DNA of 32,457 bases from Gammaproteobacteria bacterium (GCA_009838035.1 VXSK01000015.1:1-32457), one strand, 5' to 3'; counted from the stretch's first letter, positions 17,353 through 25,570 are shown. The notes: a model not told the origin generated them from the letters alone. A program made the numbers and translations.

Positions 17353-19247
17353 GGCGTGTCTCCCAGTGTTTCGGGCGCGATCCAGACGCTGGCCCTATCG
17401 CGCACGCTGGCGCGATAGGCGTCGAATTCCATCATCCCCTCGCGGTCCTCCAGGTCGGACTTGACTTCGTCGCGCTGATCGCGGGGAATCGTTTCGGGAC
17501 GCCCGGGAAATACCTCGGAGACCTCAAACAGTGCGTAACGGCCGTCGAGCAGCCTGAGTCCCTCGGCGGAATGCCCGGGCGCGGCCGCGAAAATGGCATT
17601 CAGCATTTCCGAGGGGAAGCCGGCGGCATCCCTGCGCATTTCCTGCTCGTCGAATAACTCCACGCCATCTACTCCGGCCAGTTCCGGCAGGTCGCCACCG
17701 GCCTGGCGCCGCTCCAGCAACTCCGCTCCCCGGGCCGCGGCGGCCTCCGCGGCCGCGTCGCTGACGAGTATCTCCCGAATGCGATCCGCCACTTCCTCCA
17801 GCGGTTGCTGCTCCGATGGCTGATGGCGGGCGGCGCGCAATACGATCGCCCGCTCGGGGTCCAGCTGAAGTATCCGCGAGTTCTCGCCACGATCCAGCAC
17901 GGTCTCCCCGTAGGCGGTGTCGATCACTCGCCGGTTGCCGACAAACTCTCCCGCGCCCTCGCGGGTAAAGTTCTCGATGGTCTTCAGCGGCAGTTCGAGT
18001 TCCTCGGCTATCCAGGCCAGTCCCTCATCGCTTTCCAGCGCCATGTCGGCAAGCCGGTCGGCCAGATCGTAAAAGCGCGTCCGGCTCCGGCGTACCTGAA
18101 GATCCGCCAGCACCTCCTCCCTGGCGTCCTCGAACGGCGCTATGTCCCCACCGCGCAAACCGTCCAGGCGAATGATGTGATAGCCGAACTGCGTCTGCAC
18201 CGGCGCCGTGTATTGGCCGACTTCCTCCAGGCCGAACAGCGCTTCCTCGAACTCCGGAACGAACACGCCGCGCTCGTTCCATCCCAGGTCCCCGCCCAGC
18301 GAGGCGGAACCCGGATCCTCGGAAAACTCCCCGGCCAGGGCGGCAAAGTCTTCCCCGGCCTCAAGCCGGGCGACAAGCTCGTTGGCGCGGGCCAGCACTT
18401 CATCGTCCCCTTCCGGGCTGGCCGCCAGCAGGATGTGGCTGGACTGGCGCTGCAGGGGGCTTACGAACTGGTCACGATTCTGCTCGTACCATTCAAAGGC
18501 GTCCTGCTCGGTGATCTCTTGCTGTCCCGGCAGACTCGCGGCATCGATTTCAATGTACTCCAGATCCAGGGACTCGCGCGTCCAGAAGCCGGATGCGTTC
18601 TGCTCGTAATACTCGCTGACCTGTTCGTCGGTCACGGCCGCACCGGCGCGGAAAGCCTCCGGAGAAACGAACAGGCCGCGCACCGCCCGGCTTTCCTGCA
18701 CCAGTTCGATGTAAAAGCGAAAGTCCACCGGGGTGAAGAAGGCGCTTTCGGCAATGCCCCGGTAAAACTGCTGCTGCGTCATCAGCCCGCGCTGCTGATA
18801 CTCGAACCAGGTCGGCGACTCGCCGATATTGGCCAGGGCGCTGCGGTACATATCCCTCGAAAACTCCCCGCGGTCGAGAAATGCGGGAACACTCTGAATC
18901 ACGCTCGCCAGCCGCGCGTCGCTGATCGTAAAGCCGCGCTCTTCGGCATGCGCCTGCATCATGCGCATGTCGATCAGATCGTCGAGCACGAGGGCGCGAA
19001 GCTGCTGCTCGAACTCCTCGGGAAGAGCTTCGCCGAACTGTTCTCGCAGCCTGATCTGTTCTTCATCCAGCGTGCGCAGGAACTCGGTCTGCCCGATTTC
19101 CACGCCGTCCACGCTGGCCACGGCGGTGCTGGACATGCCCACATTGCCCCGCATGGTGCCGAAAGTCAGCACCAGCGCAAGCCCGATTACACCGAAGATG
19201 ATGCCGGCAACCCAGCCGCTGAGCCGGTCACGGATTACCTGGAGCAT
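17349..19247 (-). CDS. ppiD: Membrane-anchored periplasmic chaperone/peptidyl-prolyl isomerase PpiD
   Basis: A periplasmic folding factor anchored in the inner membrane near the Sec translocon, about 632 residues. A short cytoplasmic start (MLQVIRDRLSGWVAG) leads into one membrane helix. A SurA-N-like chaperone region follows (VDGVEIGQTEFLRTLDEE near residue 40). A parvulin domain occupies about residues 245-350: SSHILLAA, FAALAGEFSEDPGSASLGGD, FGYHIIRLDG. Its signature residues look well preserved, whereas the E. coli PpiD parvulin domain is reported to be inactive. I used the ATG at 19247; the frame extends into the tRNA genes, but the longer version would begin inside tRNA-Asp. Order hupB-tRNAs-ppiD fits the ancestral lon-hupB-ppiD synteny. 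The downstream symporter start overlaps its stop codon. Confidence 0.94.
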   Translation of the reverse strand: MLQVIRDRLSGWVAGIIFGVIGLALVLTFGTMRGNVGMSSTAVASVDGVEIGQTEFLRTLDEEQIRLREQFGEALPEEFEQQLRALVLDDLIDMRMMQAHAEERGFTISDARLASVIQSVPAFLDRGEFSRDMYRSALANIGESPTWFEYQQRGLMTQQQFYRGIAESAFFTPVDFRFYIELVQESRAVRGLFVSPEAFRAGAAVTDEQVSEYYEQNASGFWTRESLDLEYIEIDAASLPGQQEITEQDAFEWYEQNRDQFVSPLQRQSSHILLAASPEGDDEVLARANELVARLEAGEDFAALAGEFSEDPGSASLGGDLGWNERGVFVPEFEEALFGLEEVGQYTAPVQTQFGYHIIRLDGLRGGDIAPFEDAREEVLADLQVRRSRTRFYDLADRLADMALESDEGLAWIAEELELPLKTIENFTREGAGEFVGNRRVIDTAYGETVLDRGENSRILQLDPERAIVLRAARHQPSEQQPLEEVADRIREILVSDAAAEAAAARGAELLERRQAGGDLPELAGVDGVELFDEQEMRRDAAGFPSEMLNAIFAAAPGHSAEGLRLLDGRYALFEVSEVFPGRPETIPRDQRDEVKSDLEDREGMMEFDAYRASVRDRASVWIAPETLGDTP

Positions 19248-19282
19248 CGGAGCGCGCCAACCCGCCTCAGGACGAGGGTAAG

Positions 19283-19359
19283 TGGCGGAGTGGACGGGAC
19301 TCGAACCCGCGACCACCGGATTGACAGCCCGGTATTCTAACCATCTGAACTACCACTCC
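19283..19359 (-). tRNA. tRNA-Asp (anticodon GTC)
   Basis: A 77-base cloverleaf on the minus strand: acceptor GGAGTGG/CCACTCC, anticodon stem CCGGG/TCCGG around loop CTGTCAA (anticodon GTC), T-arm GCGGG/CCCGT with TTCGAGT, discriminator G and an encoded CCA. It follows tRNA-Val with four bases between, indicating one precursor transcript. Confidence 0.97.
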
Positions 19360-19363
19360 GCTA

Positions 19364-19436
19364 TGGGTGCTGAGGGGCTTGAACCCCCGACCTTCGCCGT
19401 GTAAGAGCGACGCTCTCCCAACTGAGCTAAGCACCC
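19364..19436 (-). tRNA. tRNA-Val (anticodon TAC)
   Basis: A 73-base minus-strand cloverleaf: acceptor GGGTGCT/AGCACCC, D-arm GCTC/GAGC, anticodon stem TCGCT/GGCGA around loop CTTACAC (anticodon TAC), T-arm GGGGG/CCCTC. The discriminator A is followed by TAG, so the CCA end is not encoded, unlike the other two tRNAs here. It lies between hupB and tRNA-Asp. Confidence 0.96.
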
Positions 19437-19470
19437 GCCGGCGCCATTACCCTCGCGGAACTCGCCGCAA

Positions 19471-19500
19471 CAGCTGAACGGGGGCAAGCCCCGAAAGCTG
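19471..19500 (-). terminator. Nested hairpin downstream of hupB
   Basis: An outer CAGCT/AGCTG stem encloses CGGGG/CCCCG with a 5-base loop, located just after the hupB stop and before tRNA-Val. There is no T-tract, so it may be a processing or stabilising stem rather than a true terminator. Confidence 0.35.
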
Positions 19501-19507
19501 GAGGTGG

Positions 19508-19780
19508 TTAGTTTACGGCATCCCTCAGGGCACGGCCTGCCTTAAATCCGGGAACCGAGGTCGCGGCGATTTGTATCGTCTCTCCGGTACGGGGATTGCG
19601 TCCTTGCCGTGCGGCGCGATGCTTGACGCTGAAGGTCCCGAAACCGACCAGAGATACCGAGTCTCCCTGTCCCAAGGCACCGCTGATGGCCCCTAAAACC
19701 GCATCCACGGCTCTACCCGCTTCCGCTTTGCCAAGACCCGCAGCCGATGCCACGGCATCCGTAAGTTCCCGTTTGTTCAT
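19508..19780 (-). CDS. hupB: DNA-binding protein HU
   Basis: A small histone-like nucleoid protein that bends DNA as a dimer; 90 residues, the standard HU length. The start [18 protein letters not shown] and the DNA-binding arm signature [18 protein letters not shown] (near residues 46-63) are typical, as is the RNPRTGE turn followed by a Pro (VPGFKAG) near 76. A GGAG ribosome binding site precedes the ATG. Its place before tRNA-Val, tRNA-Asp and ppiD, on the same strand as lon and clpX, matches the usual clpX-lon-hupB-ppiD order, which supports the hupB symbol over hupA. Here lon is not adjacent: about 9.5 kb of catabolic genes separates them. Confidence 0.96.
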   Translation of the reverse strand: MNKRELTDAVASAAGLGKAEAGRAVDAVLGAISGALGQGDSVSLVGFGTFSVKHRAARQGRNPRTGETIQIAATSVPGFKAGRALRDAVN

Positions 19781-19835
19781 GCAATTCTCCGTAGGTTTTT
19801 GCCCGGATTTACCGGTTCGATACGCACTGGCGGTG

Positions 19836-19864
19836 TCTATAGGACAATGAAATCCACCCCCAAA
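19836..19864 (-). promoter_or_regulatory. Candidate hupB promoter
   Basis: On the minus strand TATAGA (19836-19841) lies about 55 bases upstream of the hupB ATG. A weak TTTGGG occupies the -35 position 17 bases further up. The -10 is reasonable and the -35 poor. If real, the catabolic insertion has left hupB with its own promoter. Confidence 0.3.
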
Positions 19865-19915
19865 ATTGGTATAGCGGCACCTAAAACCAGCGATGCCGCC
19901 ATATCATCCCAACAG

Positions 19916-19958
19916 CCGGGAAAAAATCCCGGATGACCGGGGATTATGTACTAATCCC
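19916..19958. promoter_or_regulatory. Two adjacent palindromes upstream of the LacI-family gene
   Basis: CCGGGA/TCCCGG with a 4-base loop (19916-19931) is followed by GGGGATTA/TAATCCCC around TGTAC (19938-19958). They lie between the hupB promoter region and the regulator's start at 20064. The second is operator-like and could be an autoregulatory site; it does not resemble the TACGTA palindromes at 28.0-28.1 kb. Confidence 0.4.
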
Positions 19959-20063
19959 CAAGCCGCCGCAATAATACATACTCTTTGCAGCAAGCGCACG
20001 CCGCGCCTGCATAAAAACAGGCCTGAACGGCCTTGGGAAGATGAGCTAGACTCGGCAAATTCT

Positions 20064-21107
20064 ATGGCGAACCTGACGAAACAAGCCCGCAAACGAGCCA
20101 GGAATCGCGTAACCTCGCATGACGTCGCCAGACTCGCCGGCGTCTCCCAGGCCGCCGTCTCCCGAGTCTATCGCCAGGGGGCAAGCGCATCGGCGGAAAT
20201 GCGCGAGAAAGTGCGCGAGGCGGCCCGGCAACTCGGGTACCGGCCGAACGCCATCGCCCGGGGCTTGAGTTCCCGGCGTTCGAACATGGTCGCCCTGATC
20301 ATGCTGCGGCAAACGAACCTGACCTACCCGGATTCGCTTGTGGAAATCTCCTCTTCGTTCTCCGCCAGAGGAATCCAGGTTCTGCTGTTCTCCATCGAAA
20401 CCTACGACGAACTGGACGACACGGTCGACCGGGTGCTGCAATACCAGGTTGATGGCGTCGTCATCGGCGGCACGTTCAACAGGGCGCAACGCCAGGCTTT
20501 CGACGATGCCGGCATCCCCGTGATCTACTACGGACTGGCGCCGCGCGGCGCGCCCTACAGTTGCGTCGACTGCGACAACGGCAAGGGAACCGAGTGGCTG
20601 GCGGAAAAATTGCTTTCGGCGGGCCACCGGCGCTTCGGCATCATGGCCGGGCCGAAAAATGGAGCAGTCGCCCGCGTGCGTACGCGGATGCTCGAGGCCG
20701 GGCTCCGAGCTGGCGGCGCGGACGATGTCGTGATCGTTCATTGCGGTTACGAATACGAGAACGCGCGGCGCGGTTTCGTCGAGCTTATGCGGACGAACCG
20801 ACGACTCCCGGACGCGGTGGCCGCGATCACCGACTCGCTCGCAATCGGCAGCATCGACGAAGCGCGCGAGAATTTCGGCCTTGACGTGCCCGGCGACATT
20901 TCCATCACCGGATTCGACGGTGTTCGGATCGGCGGGCTCGAGCCCTACAAGTTGACGACCATACGCCTGCCTCGAAAACGGATGGCGGCCGCCGTCGTGG
21001 ATCTGTTGACCGACCGAATCGAAGACCCGGACCTGTCGCCCGAGGTCCGGCTGTTCACCGGAATTCCCGTGTCAGGCCAGACCGTCCGGAATGCGAATGA
21101 CGCCTGA
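20064..21107 (+). CDS. LacI-family transcriptional regulator
   Basis: A DNA-binding repressor (or activator) controlled by a small ligand; 347 residues from the ATG at 20064, the usual LacI/GalR length. The helix-turn-helix is VTSHDVARLAGVSQAAVSRV at residues 16-35. The hinge RPNAIARGLSSRRS follows near 60-73 and includes the conserved minor-groove Leu. The rest is the periplasmic-binding-protein-like effector domain (VDGVVIGGTF, GIMAGPKNGAVARVRTRM, ISITGFDGVRIG, and TTIRLPRKRMAAAVVDLL). The frame is open further upstream to 19893, but that extension is low-complexity and not LacI-like. It leads the catabolic locus and probably controls it. Two TACGTA-centred palindromes near 28.03 and 28.13 kb are the best operator candidates. 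The ligand is unknown. Confidence 0.93.
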   Translation: MANLTKQARKRARNRVTSHDVARLAGVSQAAVSRVYRQGASASAEMREKVREAARQLGYRPNAIARGLSSRRSNMVALIMLRQTNLTYPDSLVEISSSFSARGIQVLLFSIETYDELDDTVDRVLQYQVDGVVIGGTFNRAQRQAFDDAGIPVIYYGLAPRGAPYSCVDCDNGKGTEWLAEKLLSAGHRRFGIMAGPKNGAVARVRTRMLEAGLRAGGADDVVIVHCGYEYENARRGFVELMRTNRRLPDAVAAITDSLAIGSIDEARENFGLDVPGDISITGFDGVRIGGLEPYKLTTIRLPRKRMAAAVVDLLTDRIEDPDLSPEVRLFTGIPVSGQTVRNANDA

Positions 21108-21119
21108 CCGGGCACTGAA

Positions 21120-21134
21120 GTTGGTCTGACCAAC
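21120..21134. promoter_or_regulatory. 15-bp perfect palindrome upstream of the first PhyH gene
   Basis: GTTGGTCTGACCAAC, symmetric about its central T, starts 13 bases after the regulator stop and 66 bases before the dioxygenase start. A TAGAAT at 21159-21164 may be a -10 element. This looks like a protein-binding site, but which regulator uses it is unknown. Confidence 0.45.
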
Positions 21135-21199
21135 GGCATATTACGCAACCAATATCGGTAGAATCTCTCCAGCCTGCCCGAGTCTGCATGTAAACGGAA

Positions 21200-22024
21200 A
21201 TGTTGACGATGAACACCCGCGCGCTGCTGTCCCAGGAGGATGCCAACAAATACCATGAAGAGGGATTCCTCATCCCCGATATGGCGTTACCTGACGACCT
21301 ACTGGCGAGAATTCAAAATTCGTACTCGGAGATCGGCACGGTGGACAACATCGTTGACCACGACCATGTGCTTGCTCCTCATGTCGGGAACCACGCCGGT
21401 AACGGAGTACCACCACATCTTGCGAGGGATTGGCTGGAATATGCCCACTATCCGCTCATTCTTGATGTTCTGGAGCAACTGATCGGTCCGGACATTCTGC
21501 TCTGGAGTTCGGTCCTGTTCGGCAAGCCGGCGCACACGGGAAAACGCGTACCATGGCATCAGGACGCGCCCTACTGGCCGATACGTCCCATGGCTGCCTG
21601 TACCGTATGGATCGCAATCGACGACAGCACGCGGGAGAACGGCTGCCTGGAAGTCGTGGCGGGATCACACAAGGCTCAACGAGAGAAGGAACATTCGGCA
21701 GCGGTATCGGACGAGGACTTGCTGAACAGAGCCATTGACGAGAAGGACATCAACGAAGATGACATTCGGTTTATTGAATTGAAGGCCGGGCAGTTTTCGA
21801 TCCACGATGCCTTCCTGGTGCACGGTTCCGATCCGAACCGAACCGATCATCGGCGTGCCGGACTGACTCTTCGGTTCATGCCGGGCACTGCAGTTTATGA
21901 TCGATCGATCGCAGGCGAATTGGCCGCGGATGAGACAGAGGCATTTGAAACGCGCGCCAGGCCTGTGTTTCTGTGCAGAGGAGCTGACCGGACAGGGCGC
22001 AACACAAACGTCATTTGCATATAG
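21200..22024 (+). CDS. PhyH-family Fe(II)/2-oxoglutarate dioxygenase (copy 1)
   Basis: A probable cytoplasmic non-haem iron oxygenase that couples 2-oxoglutarate decarboxylation to hydroxylation or oxidative demethylation of a small substrate; 274 residues. The iron ligands are visible: His and Asp in VPWHQDAPYWPI near residue 120, and the distal His in FLVHGSDPNR near 215. The 2-oxoglutarate Arg lies in RRAGLTLRF soon after. TVWIAIDDSTRENGCLEVV and GSHK between them are typical of PhyH proteins. The Asp of the HxD pair is intact, which argues against a halogenase. Starts at 21200 or 21209 are both possible. It follows the LacI gene on the same strand and converges with the symporter, whose stop is 11 bases away. 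It is clearly different in sequence from the second PhyH protein nearby. Confidence 0.92.
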   Translation: MLTMNTRALLSQEDANKYHEEGFLIPDMALPDDLLARIQNSYSEIGTVDNIVDHDHVLAPHVGNHAGNGVPPHLARDWLEYAHYPLILDVLEQLIGPDILLWSSVLFGKPAHTGKRVPWHQDAPYWPIRPMAACTVWIAIDDSTRENGCLEVVAGSHKAQREKEHSAAVSDEDLLNRAIDEKDINEDDIRFIELKAGQFSIHDAFLVHGSDPNRTDHRRAGLTLRFMPGTAVYDRSIAGELAADETEAFETRARPVFLCRGADRTGRNTNVICI

Positions 22025-22035
22025 CCCGCGCGGTC

Positions 22036-23643
22036 TCAGATGGCCAGGTGGAACAGATACAGTCCGAACATGAACGCCACGAACCAGCCCAACAAGACGT
22101 AACTCAGCGAGTCGATCCGTCCAGGAACCACGTACCATCCGCCCTCTTTTTCCGGAAGCCCTGCGTCGCGGTGTTTCTTGAGCTGTCCGGGCACGCTGTA
22201 CGGATGCCAGTTCGCCTGTCTACCGTCCAGGATCAAACTCATCGGCCAGGAAACGCCCACGTTGGCCACGGCGCCAATCACGACAAACCAGGGCCAGGAA
22301 ATGGATGTCGTGGCCGCAACAATCCACACTACCGCGAACCCGGCCACCACACCCGCCAGCAACCCGCGTTCCGTCGTGTGCTTTGAAAAGAAACCCATCC
22401 CATACATGGCGAGCTTCGCGCCAACGAAATACGACCCTACTTCCGCCAGGGTTTCCATGATGGATCCCGATGTCCTCGAGAACATCAGTGCGGGCGCGAT
22501 GATGATCATGGCCCATGCCATCGTGAACCATCGCGACACCGCGAGGTAGTGCGCCGACGACTCGTGCTTGCGAAAGTACTTCTGATAGAAGTCCACCGTC
22601 GTCACGGTCGACATTGAATTCAAGGTCGAATCAAGCGTCGACATCGATGCCGCCATAACCGCCGCGGCGATCAGGCCCATGAGCCCCGGCAGCCCGTAGC
22701 TGGCGGCAAACTCCAGGATGATCGTGTTGCCGTTTTCGAATTCGCGGCCGGCGAAGTGCGCGTAGAACAGAACGCCAAGCAGCGTGAACGCAAAGTAAAT
22801 GATCGGCGCCGCGAAACCCATCATCAGGTACGACTTCTTGGCATCGCCGATCGATTTGGCGGCAAGCGTTCGTTGCGCCATCGCCTGATTCACGCCGTAC
22901 ACGGTCGTGTGGTAGAGCGTCATCGCAATAATGCCGGTCCATACAGTCGTCGTGTTCGATACGTCGATACTCCAGTCGAATGGATTCGTCAGCTTTTGTG
23001 CCTTCAGTTCGAGCAGCGTGGAGTGCAACGAGTCAGGCGTCTGTGTGATGACCGCATAAGTGATGATGCCTACTCCAAGGAACAGAATCGTTCCCTGTAG
23101 CGAGTCGGTCCAGATGACTGCGGTAATGCCGCCCATCACCGTATAAATCAGCGCAATCACCGTCACGATCACGATGGCGTAGACAACGTCGATGCCGGTC
23201 ACAAAACTCAGCACCAGCGACGTCGCATACAGAATGGCCGCGGCGCTCAGACCTTGCGAAACCAGGAATATTGCAGATATTGTCGATCTCGACTTCGAAC
23301 CGAAACGCCGCTCCTGGTATTCGTAAATCGATGGGCAGCCGCTGCCATAGAAGAACGGCACGAATAGCGTGATCACAACGACGATTGCGAGCGGAAAATT
23401 AACGTTCACCATCATCACGGACATCCCGCCTGTGTACGACCATGCGGGCACACCAAGAAATGACAGCGCACTGACGTACGTTGCTACAACCGAAATACCG
23501 ATGGCCCACCACGGCGTCGTGCGGCGGCCAACATAGAAATCCTCCGAAGACTTGACTCGGTTACCGATTACAAGGCCGAGCAGGAGATTGGCTGCAACGA
23601 AGGAAACCAGGATCGACCAGTTCAGCGTTCCGAAGTCCGTCAT
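22036..23643 (-). CDS. Sodium:solute symporter (SSS family) of the catabolic locus
   Basis: A 535-residue inner-membrane sodium-coupled transporter, the last gene of the four-gene minus-strand operon. About thirteen hydrophobic helices can be traced. Family landmarks are SEDFYVGRRTTPWWAIGIS near residue 33, VATYVSALSFLGVPAW near 54, YEYQERRFG near 108, VMGGITAVIWTDSLQG near 170 and AASMSTLDSTLNSMSTV near 325 (sodium-site region with adjacent Ser/Thr). It differs markedly from the SGLT-like symporter at 2-3.6 kb and lacks that protein's sugar-type segments, so a carboxylate, amine or similar organic solute is as likely as a sugar. It would carry into the cytoplasm what the TonB receptor brings across the outer membrane. 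Substrate is not deducible here. Confidence 0.93.
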   Translation of the reverse strand: MTDFGTLNWSILVSFVAANLLLGLVIGNRVKSSEDFYVGRRTTPWWAIGISVVATYVSALSFLGVPAWSYTGGMSVMMVNVNFPLAIVVVITLFVPFFYGSGCPSIYEYQERRFGSKSRSTISAIFLVSQGLSAAAILYATSLVLSFVTGIDVVYAIVIVTVIALIYTVMGGITAVIWTDSLQGTILFLGVGIITYAVITQTPDSLHSTLLELKAQKLTNPFDWSIDVSNTTTVWTGIIAMTLYHTTVYGVNQAMAQRTLAAKSIGDAKKSYLMMGFAAPIIYFAFTLLGVLFYAHFAGREFENGNTIILEFAASYGLPGLMGLIAAAVMAASMSTLDSTLNSMSTVTTVDFYQKYFRKHESSAHYLAVSRWFTMAWAMIIIAPALMFSRTSGSIMETLAEVGSYFVGAKLAMYGMGFFSKHTTERGLLAGVVAGFAVVWIVAATTSISWPWFVVIGAVANVGVSWPMSLILDGRQANWHPYSVPGQLKKHRDAGLPEKEGGWYVVPGRIDSLSYVLLGWFVAFMFGLYLFHLAI

Positions 23644-23686
23644 CGTTGCGTCCGCGTATTTTTTCGACTATGCACGGCGAAGAGTG

Positions 23687-24535
23687 CTAGCGCGCAAAGT
23701 GATCGGATCGCTTCAGGCCGGACGGCGGAAGTCCGTTGATCATCCCCACCGATATCCCATAGGCGTCGAGGCCAACCAGACGTCGCAGCACAGGTGAAGC
23801 GTTCTCCGCGACCTCGGGATCAAGAGAGGCGGTATGGTTCTCCTGGGTACGCATCCAGGGCTGGCAGAAATAGCTGAAGATTCCGCGTCGCAGGGTCCTC
23901 GTTCGATTGGATCCGGTTCCGTGCCACAGCCGGCCATCAAAGAAGAACAGGGTCCCCGCCGGCGCCTCAATGGGAACTGCCTCCTTCTCTTCGCCCGGCG
24001 CCGGATTGCGGTTCCGTTTGTGGCTTCCCGGAATTGCCAGCGTGGCACCGTTTTCTTCTCGAAAGTCATCCAGCAACCAGCCGCCGTTGCAGACGATCGG
24101 GTAGTCGGGCCACGGCTCATGCACGTACCCCTGATCGCAGTGCATAAGCATTGGCGTCCCGCCGTATCCCGCGATGTTCGCGGTCAGGCTGGACAGGAGG
24201 AACTGGGGCAGCCCGTCGTTTTCGATGCCGTAGGCCGTTCGATTGCCGAGCAGTTCGCCCGCAAGGTCAAGCGCCAACGGGTGCTCGGCCAGTTCGACAA
24301 ACTCAGCGCCCCGATTTAGGAGCTGCCACAAGCGCTGGTTAGCGCCGCCCTCGTCCAAGAACGGATGTCCGCTGGCGGTGTCCTCTCCGGCGGTGCGATC
24401 AACCGCCGCCTGCAGGCTCGTCAGCTTTGATTCAGTCAGCGCGTCGGCAACGAGGCAATAGCCATGCTCCGCCAGGTCGGCACTCATCTGCGACCGATCG
24501 GAGGTTGTTTTCGGCAGAGCATTTGTTGACGTCAT
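23687..24535 (-). CDS. PhyH-family Fe(II)/2-oxoglutarate dioxygenase (copy 2)
   Basis: A 282-residue dioxygenase of the phytanoyl-CoA dioxygenase superfamily. The iron ligands are His and Asp in MLMHCDQGYVHEPW near residue 130 and the distal His in DGRLWHGTGSNR near 205. TLRRGIFSYF a few residues on supplies the Arg expected to hold 2-oxoglutarate. GGWLLDDFREENGATLAIPG and SHKRNRNP match the family's central part. The N-terminal LAEHGYCLVADAL is the usual PhyH opening. It has little obvious similarity to the other PhyH enzyme in the locus beyond these motifs, so the two probably act on different intermediates. It lies 30 bases after the SnoaL-like gene and 43 bases before the symporter. Confidence 0.92.
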   Translation of the reverse strand: MTSTNALPKTTSDRSQMSADLAEHGYCLVADALTESKLTSLQAAVDRTAGEDTASGHPFLDEGGANQRLWQLLNRGAEFVELAEHPLALDLAGELLGNRTAYGIENDGLPQFLLSSLTANIAGYGGTPMLMHCDQGYVHEPWPDYPIVCNGGWLLDDFREENGATLAIPGSHKRNRNPAPGEEKEAVPIEAPAGTLFFFDGRLWHGTGSNRTRTLRRGIFSYFCQPWMRTQENHTASLDPEVAENASPVLRRLVGLDAYGISVGMINGLPPSGLKRSDHFAR

Positions 24536-24565
24536 GACGAAAACAAACTTACTCTCAATGGCTGG

Positions 24566-25561
24566 CTACACCGTGGGGTCAGGCCCCCGGACCTGCGCCA
24601 GTACATCGACGCCCATCTGGTCCAGCAGGTCCATGTAGTCTAGCAGCACCCAGTTCTCGGCGATCTTACCGTCGGCGCAGCGGTAGAAGTCCATGACCCG
24701 GAGCGTCAGTTTGCTTCCGGTAGGCTCGACGCCCAGGTATTCGCCCTTGTGGGTCATCGACATCGCCGGCCAGCCGCCAAGAGCAGCATAGTCGCCGTCA
24801 CCGAACTCGCAGAACCTGTTGCCTCCCTCGCGATCGGGAAACGCGGTCAGAAACGGAATCCTGTGATCTTTCTGGAATCCGGCCCAGCGGTAACTGGACC
24901 CGATCCCGCCCGGGCCATACCACAGCATGTCTTCGTGCCAATAGCCGTTGATACCGGTCTGCTTGGCCGAGGAGTACGTTTCCGGGTCGTATTCGTGCAG
25001 GTCGGCAAGCATTGCGTTGATGAGTTGCATGCTGGTTTCACCGCGATCGCGATTGCCCGGCAGCACACCGTCATGCGTTGCCGGACCCGGGTAGAGCATT
25101 TCGTTGCCGAGGACATGCGGGATGGGCGACTGTCCCGTCTGGCGCAAGAGGTCGACCAGGTCGAGTATCAGCTTCGCTTCGCCTATGCGACCGTCATCGA
25201 CACGGTAGAACTCGCCCGATCGCAGCAGTACCAGCCGGTTGTTCGGAGGGATTCCGAACAACGGCGCATTGAAATTACCGACATAGTGGGTAAGGGACGC
25301 TATCCATTCGCAACCGTCGTGCCGATTCCGGCTCCCTATGAATATTTCGTCGCGCCGGCGCACACCGTCAAGGGACCGGCGTATGGGCGTCACGAACTCG
25401 TTCATGACGGCATCGATTCCGTTCAGGCAATTGAGCGGAAAGCAGACATCCCAAACCACGTCCGGCTGAACGAACGAGCGCATGAACCTGGCGAGTTCAT
25501 CGCCAGATTGCGCAAATAACCGATTCAGCGATTTCGAGATCGAATCCCGATAGTCGGTCAT
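24566..25561 (-). CDS. Tandem SnoaL/NTF2-like protein (copy 1)
   Basis: A 331-residue soluble protein built of two SnoaL-like alpha+beta barrel domains. The first (residues ~5-145) ends FYRVDDGRIGEAKLILDLVD and LLRQTG. The second (~175-325) ends DFYRCADGKIAENWVLLDYM and LLDQMG. These paired endings are the recognisable SnoaL/polyketide-cyclase-like signature and show internal duplication. Members act as isomerases, cyclases, hydratases or small-molecule binding proteins; none of these can be assigned here. It starts nine bases after the receptor stop and precedes a PhyH dioxygenase, so it probably handles the same substrate or its oxidation product. No signal peptide is visible, so it is expected in the cytoplasm. 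Confidence 0.85.
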   Translation of the reverse strand: MTDYRDSISKSLNRLFAQSGDELARFMRSFVQPDVVWDVCFPLNCLNGIDAVMNEFVTPIRRSLDGVRRRDEIFIGSRNRHDGCEWIASLTHYVGNFNAPLFGIPPNNRLVLLRSGEFYRVDDGRIGEAKLILDLVDLLRQTGQSPIPHVLGNEMLYPGPATHDGVLPGNRDRGETSMQLINAMLADLHEYDPETYSSAKQTGINGYWHEDMLWYGPGGIGSSYRWAGFQKDHRIPFLTAFPDREGGNRFCEFGDGDYAALGGWPAMSMTHKGEYLGVEPTGSKLTLRVMDFYRCADGKIAENWVLLDYMDLLDQMGVDVLAQVRGPDPTV

Positions 25562-25570
25562 GGAACAGCG

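Noticed and set aside
19283..19436. tRNA-Val/tRNA-Asp as the integration site of the catabolic locus
   Set aside because: The 3' ends of both tRNAs point away from the locus, hupB lies between, and I noticed no repeated tRNA end or integrase gene.
19893..20063. 57-codon N-terminal extension of the LacI-family regulator
   Set aside because: The extension is not LacI-like, runs through two palindromes, and the ATG at 20064 gives the usual spacing to the helix-turn-helix.
21200..22024. First PhyH protein as a non-haem iron halogenase
   Set aside because: Such halogenases replace the Asp of the His-x-Asp pair with a small residue; here the Asp is present (WHQDAPYW).
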